From Burkholderia gladioli (lineage in GTDB: Bacteria; Pseudomonadota; Gammaproteobacteria; Burkholderiales; Burkholderiaceae), in NCBI RefSeq assembly GCF_000959725.1, contig NZ_CP009323.1:2728001-2792000 (forward strand): DNA of 64,000 nt, in the 5' to 3' direction. The position numbers and the translations under genes were made by a program. Below, in pieces: positions 56,593 to 64,000 of this stretch (position 1 is its first letter; every line of letters starts with the position of its first letter). Below the pieces are notes generated by a model that was given only the letters and a program-made list of their open reading frames with translations, had not been told where the DNA came from and did not search any database.

Positions 56593-57204
56593 TCAGGCGG
56601 CCAGGCCGACCGGCGTCTTGCGGAACTCGACGAAGCCGGGCAGCGCCTCGATGCGGCTCAGCCAGGCATTGATGCGCGGGTAGAACGACAGGTCGACGTT
56701 GCCCTCGGGGGCCCGCGAGATGTAGCCGTACAGCGCGACATCGGCGATCGTCGCGGTCTCGCCCGCGATGAAGGCGTGGCCGGCCAGTTCCTCGTCGATC
56801 AGCTTGAGGATCCGGTGGGCGCGCGCGATCACCTCGTCGGCATGGTAGCTCGCGCCGAACACCGTGATCAGGCGCGCTGCGGCCGGGCCGTAGGCGATTT
56901 CGCCGGCGGCCACCGACAGCCAGCGCTGCACCGCCGCTTCCTCGACCGGCGCCTCGGGCAGCCAGCCCGGCTTGCCGGCGCGGCGCGCGAGGTAGACCAG
57001 GATCGCGTTCGAATCGGCGATCACCGTCTCGCCGTCGACCAGCACCGGCACCTGGCCGAAGCGGTTCAGCTTCAGGAACTCGGGCGACTTGTGGGCGGCG
57101 GCGGCCAGGTCGACCTCGATCGCGTCGTACTCGATGCCGAGCAGCGACAGCAGCAGGCGCACGCGGTGCGAATGGCCGGACAGCGGGTGGTGATAGAGCT
57201 TCAT
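56593..57204 (-). CDS. Glutathione S-transferase
   Basis: The ATG at 57204 gives 203 residues. The thioredoxin-like N-terminal domain starts [19 protein letters not shown] (Ser at the catalytic position), with the cis-Pro block [20 protein letters not shown]. The helical C-terminal domain has [18 protein letters not shown]. It is 30 bp upstream of the oxidoreductase fusion on the same strand, so both are probably in one operon. The pair may serve detoxification or stress response; inferred. Confidence 0.9.
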   Translation of the reverse strand: MKLYHHPLSGHSHRVRLLLSLLGIEYDAIEVDLAAAAHKSPEFLKLNRFGQVPVLVDGETVIADSNAILVYLARRAGKPGWLPEAPVEEAAVQRWLSVAAGEIAYGPAAARLITVFGASYHADEVIARAHRILKLIDEELAGHAFIAGETATIADVALYGYISRAPEGNVDLSFYPRINAWLSRIEALPGFVEFRKTPVGLAA

Positions 57205-57678
57205 GGTGGAGTCCTCTGGGTCTGGGCGACCGGACCATCCGATCGCATGAAGCCAGTCTAGGGACGCGGCGCCGGGCGGGGAATCGGCCGCGGCGCGAAT
57301 GGATTCTTCTCGAAACGCGAACAGTGGCGCGCAAGGCAGGGGGCGGAATCGTCGGATGAATGGCCGCCGGAAGCGGCGCAAGCACCCTGCGGTCAGCCTT
57401 GCGCAACCCGTCATCGAGACGTCACGCGCTGGACGTGCCGACGACATGTCGACGATGTGCGAGCCGGAATTCGGCAAGTCTTTCCAGTGCGCGACGCGGC
57501 TTCCAGGTAGGGATTTCCGTTGCCTGGCGCGATACGTTCGAACCCTGAAAACAAGGCTCGTGTCATGCGCTTCAATAGTGATCCTGAGCTTTCTTGTCGG
57601 CGGAATTTCCCCTAAAGTATCGACGCCTCGGCGCGGCCCCGGCTGCCTTGGCGGAACCCGAGACGGAAAGGAACCACG
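57205..57678. other. Intergenic stretch between GST and vgrG
   Basis: About 470 bp holding two divergent promoters (for GST and for the second vgrG). No gene or RNA is supported, although small frames with Arg-rich products exist. Confidence 0.5.
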
Positions 57679-59799
57679 ATGAGTTTTGCTCCGAACGGCG
57701 GCGGCCTGCTCAGTGCGATCGGCGGCAGCCCCTTACCCAGTCCGCTCGGCGGACTCGCCGGTTCGCTGGCCTCTGGCGTTGCCGGCCAGCTCGGCCCGCT
57801 GGCCGGGGTGGCCAGCCATCTCGACACCGTGCAGCGCGCCATGCAGCTCGCGCAGACCGGCTTCTCGCTGCTGAACCGGCCGCCCTCGGCGATCGCCGAG
57901 TCGATCAACGGTCAGGTGGCCGGCAGCAGCGCCACGCTGACCCAGGCCAACCGCTACGTCACGCTCGACACGCCGCTGGGCCAGGACGTGCTGCTGGTGA
58001 GCGTGGCGATCGTCGACGAGCAGGTGAACCGGCTGCCGGAGATCCATCTCGACCTGCTCTCGCATCGCAACGACCTCAAGCCGGCCGACCTGATCGGCCA
58101 GCAGGTCAAGCTGCGCCTCGACCAGCAGCCCACCCAGGTATCGCTCGAGCGCGTGACGGCCTCCAGCGGCGATAACTATCGCTACTTCGACGGCTACGTG
58201 TGCTCGTTCGACCGCGTCGGCAACCCGGGCAGCGTCACGCAATACCAGATGTCGGTGGTGCCGTGGTTCTGGTTCCTGACGCGCTCGACCGATTGCCGGA
58301 TCTTCCAGAACCAGAGCGCGCGCGACATCCTCTCGACCATCTTCACCGAGCACGGCTTCTCCGATTTCGCCTTCGACATCCGCAATGCGCAGAAGCCGCT
58401 CGACTACGTGGTGATGTACCAGGAGTCCTATTTCAACTTCTGCGCGCGGCTGATGGAGCAGGAGGGGCTGATCTGGACGCATCGCTACCAGAAGGACAAG
58501 CACATTCTCGCGATCGGCGACACCAACGGCGTGTTCCGCCCGATCGACGGGCTGGCGAGCGTGCCCTACGCGGACAGCGCCTCCAGCGAATACAACGGCA
58601 TCGACCAACTGCACGAGGGCGGGCGCTTCGGGGTGGGCAAGGTGACCTACCGCGACTTCAACCACCAGACGCCGTCCTCGCCGCTGATGATGGTGCAGGC
58701 CGAATCGCTGACGCTCACGCATGCGCGGCTCGATACCACCGAGCGCTTCGAGCACCAGTCGCTCTACGACCACAGCGACGACGGCAACCGCTATGCGCGC
58801 TACGCGATCGAGGCAGAGGAGGCGCAGGCGCATCGCTACACGGGGCAGGGCTACGCCTGGCGCATGACGGCGGCCGGCAGCGTGAGCGTGACCGGGCATC
58901 CGGTGGCGGCCGACAACCAGGAGTACGTGGTGCTGCAGGTGCGCCACGAGGCGGTCAACGACTACACCCAGCACGCGGCCAGGCTGCCCTATCGCAACAG
59001 CTTCGCGCTGCTGCCGCAGAAGGTCGCCTATCGCGCGCAGCGGATGACCACCAAGCCGCTGATCCAGGGCACCCAGTCGGCCATCGTGGTGGGTCCCAAG
59101 GGCGAGGAGATCCACACCAACGGCAGTTGCGTGAAGCTGCATTTCCTGTGGGACCGGCGCGGCAAATGCGACGGCTCCGATTCGATGTGGATCCGCGTCT
59201 CGCAGCCCTGGGCCGGCGCCGGCTGGGGCGCCGCGGCGATCCCGCGGATCGGCCAGGAGGTGCTCGTCGCCTTCAACCAGGGCGACCCCGACAACCCGGT
59301 GATCGTCGGGCGCATGTTCAACGGCGAGCAGGGCAACCCGTACCACGGCGCGGCCGGCCAGACCATGGGTATCAAGAGCCAGACGCACAAGGGCGCCGGC
59401 TCCAACGAACTGCTGATGAGCGACGTGGCCGGCGCGCAGATGCTCTACCTGCACGCGCAGAAGGACATGAACACGGTGGTGGAGGACGCGCAGACCACCT
59501 CGGTGCTCAAGGGCGATCGCACCGTCCACGTCGCCAAGGGCAACGACGCGACCACCGTCCATGTCGGCGACCAGAAGACCGTGGTGGCGCAGGGCAAGAC
59601 CGATTACCAGGCGCCCAACGGCACGCACACCATCGAGGCCAAGGAACTGTGGATCAAGATCGGCGGCGATGCCGGCACGAAGATCCACATGACCGGCGAC
59701 GTGATCGAGATCTACAAGGGCAAGTCGGTGATCCACATCGACGCCGACAACATCAAGGTGCAGGCCGCGCGCACCGACATCAATCCCGACAACAGCTGA
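57679..59799 (+). CDS. vgrG: Type VI secretion spike protein VgrG with an N-terminal hydrophobic extension
   Basis: The 706-residue protein has the VgrG core from about residue 85: [78 protein letters not shown], and an end of short beta-repeats ([23 protein letters not shown]). The first 85 residues are a Gly/Ala/Leu-rich, weakly hydrophobic extension ([21 protein letters not shown]) not seen in the other VgrG here. It has no DUF2345. The ATG follows AAGGAA. It starts the locus with a chaperone and a PAAR-Rhs protein. Confidence 0.95.
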   Translation: MSFAPNGGGLLSAIGGSPLPSPLGGLAGSLASGVAGQLGPLAGVASHLDTVQRAMQLAQTGFSLLNRPPSAIAESINGQVAGSSATLTQANRYVTLDTPLGQDVLLVSVAIVDEQVNRLPEIHLDLLSHRNDLKPADLIGQQVKLRLDQQPTQVSLERVTASSGDNYRYFDGYVCSFDRVGNPGSVTQYQMSVVPWFWFLTRSTDCRIFQNQSARDILSTIFTEHGFSDFAFDIRNAQKPLDYVVMYQESYFNFCARLMEQEGLIWTHRYQKDKHILAIGDTNGVFRPIDGLASVPYADSASSEYNGIDQLHEGGRFGVGKVTYRDFNHQTPSSPLMMVQAESLTLTHARLDTTERFEHQSLYDHSDDGNRYARYAIEAEEAQAHRYTGQGYAWRMTAAGSVSVTGHPVAADNQEYVVLQVRHEAVNDYTQHAARLPYRNSFALLPQKVAYRAQRMTTKPLIQGTQSAIVVGPKGEEIHTNGSCVKLHFLWDRRGKCDGSDSMWIRVSQPWAGAGWGAAAIPRIGQEVLVAFNQGDPDNPVIVGRMFNGEQGNPYHGAAGQTMGIKSQTHKGAGSNELLMSDVAGAQMLYLHAQKDMNTVVEDAQTTSVLKGDRTVHVAKGNDATTVHVGDQKTVVAQGKTDYQAPNGTHTIEAKELWIKIGGDAGTKIHMTGDVIEIYKGKSVIHIDADNIKVQAARTDINPDNS

Positions 59800-59839
59800 G
59801 CGAGCCGGCGAGCATCGCTCACCCACCAGGAAGCCGAGC

Positions 59840-60262
59840 ATGTACCAGATGCACGAGGGCAGCTTCGCGATGCCCGAGGCGTGGCAGGACAAGACCATGA
59901 ACGTATTCGTGTCGGCTGCCACCGGCACCGAGGGCGTGAGTTTCGTGATCACCCGCGAGCCCCTGCCGTGGGGCATGAAGTTCGCCGAATACACCGCGGG
60001 CGAGATCCGCAAGCTGGCGCGGCAGGTCAGCGACTACGCGGCGGTCTCCAGCGAGGAAACCAGCGTGTCGGGCCGCGAGGCCTTCGCGCACGAATACACC
60101 TGGACCAACAACCGCGCGCCGATCCAGCAGCGCCTGACGATGGTCGAATACGGCCGCGTGGTGCTGATGCTGACCTTCACGGCGCCGGGCGCGATCAGCG
60201 ACACGCAGCGCGAGCAACTTCAGGCGCTGATCGCCAGCCTGCAGTTGCGCGAGCCGGCCTGA
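59840..60262 (+). CDS. DUF1795 (Eag-type) T6SS effector chaperone
   Basis: A 140-residue protein reading MYQMHEGSFAMPEAWQDKTM and ending LIASLQLREPA. The DUF1795/DcrB-like fold is seen in NVFVSAATGTEGVSFVITRE and YGRVVLMLTF. Eag chaperones bind the hydrophobic N-terminal helices of PAAR-Rhs effectors before loading onto VgrG. It lies between vgrG and the Rhs gene, 14 bp before the latter, exactly as expected. Confidence 0.9.
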   Translation: MYQMHEGSFAMPEAWQDKTMNVFVSAATGTEGVSFVITREPLPWGMKFAEYTAGEIRKLARQVSDYAAVSSEETSVSGREAFAHEYTWTNNRAPIQQRLTMVEYGRVVLMLTFTAPGAISDTQREQLQALIASLQLREPA

Positions 60263-60276
60263 GCGGGGCAGCGGCC

Positions 60277-63200
60277 ATGTCCGATTCCACCACGCCCACC
60301 TACCAGGAGCCGAGCGGCAGCGCCGAGCAGCGCGTCGCGAACCTGCAGACGCTGGAGGACGGGGAGAAGACCAAGCAGCAGCAGATGGGCTGGGTGGACG
60401 GCGCCAACTACGGCATGACCGGCGCCGACATCGGCTATGCCGCCTACGCGGGCGGCTCGGCCGCGCTGGCGGGGGGCGCCGGCGGCGCGGCCGCGCTCGG
60501 TGCCGGCGCGCTGGCCGCGGCGCCCGCGGTGATCGCGCTGGGTGGCGCGATGCTGCTGGACAAAGTCGGCGTGACGGGCGCGATGGCCAGCGGCTTCACC
60601 CGGCTCGGCGACGCGCTCGGGCTCACCATCGGCCGCGGCGACCCGCACCCGGCCTGCGTCGGCGATGACATCGCCCATTCCTCGGGCTTCTGGGGAATGA
60701 TGGTCGGGCTCGCGGTGGGCGTCGCGATCGGCGCGGCGATCGCCGCCACGGTCGCCACCGGCGGGCTGGCCGGCGCGCTGATCGTCGGCTGCGTGATGGC
60801 GGGCGGCCTGAGCCTGGGCAGCGCGCTCGCGCAGGCCAGCCAGAGCATGGGCAGCAACTGCGGCAAGATCATGACCGGCTCGCGCACGGTCTACTTCGAG
60901 AAGAAGAAGGTCGCGCGCGTGACGGACCTGGTGCAGTGCGAGCATCACTCGGGCGCGCCCGAGCCGCTGGTCGAGGGCAGCAGGACGATCTTCGTCAATG
61001 GCCTGCCGCTGGTGCGGATCGGCCACGAGACGCATTGCAGCGGCAAGGTCAACTCGGGGCGCAACAGCATCTGGATCGACAAGACCACCGGGCAATACGG
61101 GCCGAAGAATCCGGAGCTGACGGCCGGCCAGGAATTCCTGGCCGGGCTGCTGGGCGGCCTGATCGGCGCGAAGCTCGGGCATATGGCGGGCGAGCGCTTC
61201 CGGCCGAGTTCGACCGAATCGGTGGAGCAGACCGGCGTCGACGAGAACAAGCGCACCTGCGAGAAGGATCCGGTCGACGTGGCGAGCGGCGAGCTGGTGG
61301 AGCGCCGCCGCGACCTCTACATCCCCGGTGTGCTGCCGCTCGAGCTGGCGCGGCGCTATCGCACCCGCGCGACCGGGCACGGCCTGCTCGGCGAACGCTG
61401 GACCGACAACTGGTCGCAACGGCTGACTCGCGACGGCCGCGTGGTGCGCTTCCATGACGGAGCCGGGCTGGTGCTCGGCTTCGATGCGCCGGCCAGCGCC
61501 TTCGACGGCATCAATTTGCGCGAGCCGCGCTATCGTCTGGTCGGCAGTTGCACCGAGCCGCGGATTCTCGATCGCGACACGCGACGGCTGCTGATTTTCG
61601 CCGAGCTATCGGAGGTGGGTGCGGCACGACTGGAGCGCATCGAGGATCTCGACGGCAACGCGATCCGCTTCGGCTACGACGAGCAGGGCCGGCTTGCCGA
61701 ACTCGCGCACAGCGATGGCTATCGCGTCGCATTGCATTATCACGGCGAGCAGCGGTACCCGCTCGCGATCGTGCTGCACGATGCGGATGGCATCGTCCAT
61801 CGGCTGGTGGACTATGTCCACCAGGGCGGACGTCTGGTGGAGGTCGCGAGCCGCCAGTTCGGCGGGTTCCGCTACGACTACGATGACAACGGCTGGATGA
61901 CGCGCTGGCGCGATACCGACCAGACCGAGGTTCACTATCGCTACGATCGCGATGGCCGCGTGATCGAGACCGGCACGCGCGAGGGCTACCACGGCGGGCG
62001 CTTCGTCTACGAGCCGGGGCGCACGCGCGTGATCGATGCCGACGGCGAGTCGATCTACGACCACGACGCCGACGGCCTGGTGGTCGCGCACCGCAATGCG
62101 CTCGGCGCCACCGAGCGCTACGAGTGGGAACTCGGCCGCTTGAGCGCGCGCATCGACCCGCTCGGGCGGCGCACCGACTATCGCTACGACGCGCGAGGGC
62201 AACTGGTCGGCGTGATCGAAGCGAGCGGCCGTGCGATGGCCTTCGAGCACGACGAGGAGCAGCGGCTGGTGGCGGTGGTGCTGCCTTCGGGCGGGCGCAT
62301 TCGGCTCGAATACGATCACCTGCGCCGCCTGATCGCGCGCACCGAGCCCGACGGCACCCGCACGCAATATCGCTACGGTTCGCGCGGCGAGCTGCTGCGG
62401 GTGGTTCGCGGCACGGCCGAGACGCGCTTCGACTACGACGCGCGCCTGCGGCCCAGCGAGGTGGTGCTGGCGAGCGGCGCGAGGTTTCGCCGCGAGGTCG
62501 ACGTGTTCGGGCGCCTGCTTGCCGAAACCTCGCCCGATGGACAGCTCACGCGCTTCGACTACACGCCGGGCCCCGACAACCCGCGCGGCCTGCTGCGCGC
62601 CGTGACGCGAGCCGACGGCTCGGTGCTGAGCGCGCGCTACAACAGCGAGGGCCTGGCGATCGAGCAGGTCGATCCGCTGGGCCGCGTGATCCGGCGCCGC
62701 TACGGGCCGTTCGACCTGCTGACGGCCAGCATCGACGCGGCCGGCCAGGAAACGCGCTACGAATACGATCATCGCACCTGCCTGAGCCGCGTCACCAATC
62801 CGCTGGGCGAAACCTGGACCTACGACTACGACGCAGCGGGCCGGCTACGCTCGGAAATCGACTGGGGAGGGCGTCTCACGCGGTACCGGCGCGACGCGGC
62901 CGGCCGCCTGCTGGCGCGCGGCCTGCCGGACGGCACCGAATGGCGCTACAGCTACGACGCCCTGGACCGCATCACCGCCATCGACGCGGGCGATGTCCGC
63001 ATCGTCTATCGCTACGACGCCGGCGGGCGGCTCGCCTCGGCCGAGGTGCAGGGCGAGCACCCGCACCTGACGCGCTTCGCCTACGATGCGCATGGCCGCC
63101 TGATCGGCGAGGACCAGCATGGCGACTTGCTGCGCCATGTCTACGACGAGTCGGGACGCCGCTGCCTGCGCGCCACGCCGACTCGCGAGACGGTCTACGC

Positions 63201-64000
63201 CTATGACCCGCTCGGCGCGCTGACACGCGTCGGCGGCCTCGAGATCGAGCGCGACGGGCTCGGACGCGAGATCGGCCGGCACGCGGGGGCCTTCGTCGCA
63301 CGCGTGGAGTACGACGTGTGCGGGCGGATCCGCAAGCAGGTGGCCGGCCCCGAGGAATTGCTGGCGATGCTGCAGACCGATCCGGCCGGCGCGATCGAAC
63401 AACTGACTCGCCAGGTCTATCGCTACGATGCGGCAGGCGAGCTGGCTGGCATCGACACCGAGGCCGATACGATCGACTACCGGCGCGACGTGCGCGGCCA
63501 GGTCACGGCTGTCGACGCGGCGCGGCAGCCGGCCGAGCGCTATGGCTACGACGCGGCGATGAACCTGGGCGCGCACGGCGAGCAGGACACCGGCGAGGCG
63601 CATCGCCATGCGCCCGGCGGTCTGCCGGAGCGCGTCGGCTACGCGCGCTGGCGCTACGACGCGCGAGGTCGCGCGATCGAGAAGACCGTCGAGCGGCCGG
63701 GCTTCCGGCCCAGGACCTGGCGGTACGACTGGGATGGTCTGAATCGCCTGGTCAAGGTGAGCACGCCCGATCACGGCGTGTGGACCTATCGCTACGACGC
63801 CTTCAACCGGCGCGTCGACAAGCGCCGGGTGGGTGCGCGCGAGAGCACGCGTTATCTCTGGGACGGTCCGGCCCTGGCCGAGCGCTGGACCGAACTGCGC
63901 GACGGCACCACCGGCGAGGTGGTGACCTGGCACATCGACCCGGGCAGTTTCCGTCCGCTCGCGCAGGAAACCGACGACGGCCTGTATCCGGTGCTGACCG
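60277..64000 (+). CDS. rhs: PAAR-containing Rhs effector (continues past the right edge)
   Basis: The frame is open from ATG 60277 to the end of the window (1241 codons). Residues 45-210 contain hydrophobic prePAAR/TM segments (GAAALGAGALAAAPAVIAL, GMMVGLAVGVAIGAAIAAT, LAGALIVGCVMAGG). The PAAR motif block is DLVQCEHHSGAPEPLVEGS, VNGLPLVRIGHETHCSGKV and SIWIDKTTGQ. RHS/YD repeats begin near residue 340 (DPVDVASGELVERRRDLY) and continue to the edge. The conserved end of the core (DPxGxxR with the polymorphic toxin) is not in the window, so the toxin activity is unknown. Confidence 0.95.
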   Translation, partial: MSDSTTPTYQEPSGSAEQRVANLQTLEDGEKTKQQQMGWVDGANYGMTGADIGYAAYAGGSAALAGGAGGAAALGAGALAAAPAVIALGGAMLLDKVGVTGAMASGFTRLGDALGLTIGRGDPHPACVGDDIAHSSGFWGMMVGLAVGVAIGAAIAATVATGGLAGALIVGCVMAGGLSLGSALAQASQSMGSNCGKIMTGSRTVYFEKKKVARVTDLVQCEHHSGAPEPLVEGSRTIFVNGLPLVRIGHETHCSGKVNSGRNSIWIDKTTGQYGPKNPELTAGQEFLAGLLGGLIGAKLGHMAGERFRPSSTESVEQTGVDENKRTCEKDPVDVASGELVERRRDLYIPGVLPLELARRYRTRATGHGLLGERWTDNWSQRLTRDGRVVRFHDGAGLVLGFDAPASAFDGINLREPRYRLVGSCTEPRILDRDTRRLLIFAELSEVGAARLERIEDLDGNAIRFGYDEQGRLAELAHSDGYRVALHYHGEQRYPLAIVLHDADGIVHRLVDYVHQGGRLVEVASRQFGGFRYDYDDNGWMTRWRDTDQTEVHYRYDRDGRVIETGTREGYHGGRFVYEPGRTRVIDADGESIYDHDADGLVVAHRNALGATERYEWELGRLSARIDPLGRRTDYRYDARGQLVGVIEASGRAMAFEHDEEQRLVAVVLPSGGRIRLEYDHLRRLIARTEPDGTRTQYRYGSRGELLRVVRGTAETRFDYDARLRPSEVVLASGARFRREVDVFGRLLAETSPDGQLTRFDYTPGPDNPRGLLRAVTRADGSVLSARYNSEGLAIEQVDPLGRVIRRRYGPFDLLTASIDAAGQETRYEYDHRTCLSRVTNPLGETWTYDYDAAGRLRSEIDWGGRLTRYRRDAAGRLLARGLPDGTEWRYSYDALDRITAIDAGDVRIVYRYDAGGRLASAEVQGEHPHLTRFAYDAHGRLIGEDQHGDLLRHVYDESGRRCLRATPTRETVYAYDPLGALTRVGGLEIERDGLGREIGRHAGAFVARVEYDVCGRIRKQVAGPEELLAMLQTDPAGAIEQLTRQVYRYDAAGELAGIDTEADTIDYRRDVRGQVTAVDAARQPAERYGYDAAMNLGAHGEQDTGEAHRHAPGGLPERVGYARWRYDARGRAIEKTVERPGFRPRTWRYDWDGLNRLVKVSTPDHGVWTYRYDAFNRRVDKRRVGARESTRYLWDGPALAERWTELRDGTTGEVVTWHIDPGSFRPLAQETDDGLYPVLT

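Overview
The base composition is very GC-rich, and the proteins read as those of a Burkholderia sensu stricto chromosome, most likely of the gladioli/glumae/plantarii type. This rests on the recC-recB-recD order, a TPP-riboswitch-controlled thiC, many DMT exporters and LysR regulators, an S53 peptidase and two VgrG-type T6SS cargo loci. The species is an inference from overall protein character; no search was run.

Region by region. 1-12146: the start of a FUSC transporter, divergent from a translationally coupled recC-recB-recD-arfB operon (each junction overlaps as ATGA), then an EAL-domain protein. 12540-19822: a DMT exporter, two small lipoproteins, thiC with its riboswitch, a second DMT exporter and an MFS exporter. 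20043-26129: an ABC importer (binding protein, two permeases, ATPase) with a metallophosphoesterase and a LacI-type regulator that has a perfect palindromic operator just upstream. 26344-26690: a tRNA-Leu(UAA) gene split by a group I intron of about 260 nt. 26691-36890: a small accessory island inserted at that tRNA. It holds an integrase stub, an IS3-family element, a vgrG, a large peptidoglycan-attacking T6SS effector candidate, a periplasmic immunity candidate and an IS5 remnant, and it ends near a decayed copy of the tRNA 3' end and of its terminator. 37344-43042: a hemagglutinin remnant, a lipoprotein, a DnaQ-like exonuclease, a tannase-family esterase, and a LysR/DMT-exporter divergent pair.

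43211-46488: a compact operon of a haem-oxygenase-like di-metal oxygenase and two ATP-grasp ligases, next to the exporter and LysR gene. It reads as a small, possibly undescribed, amino-acid-derived metabolite pathway and is the best candidate here for a new system. 46667-57204: an S53 peptidase, a LysR-AraC regulator pair, an HD hydrolase, a TPR/glycosyltransferase protein, a third LysR, a pyridoxamine-oxidase/FNR/ferredoxin fusion and a GST. 57679-64000: a second T6SS locus (vgrG, Eag-type chaperone, PAAR-Rhs protein) cut by the right edge of the window.

Two links deserve attention. RecD contains a long linker whose DNA includes 28 bases identical, in antisense, to the 3' end of the same tRNA-Leu that hosts the island. 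The island's T6SS cargo is also flanked by imperfect 26-base direct repeats.
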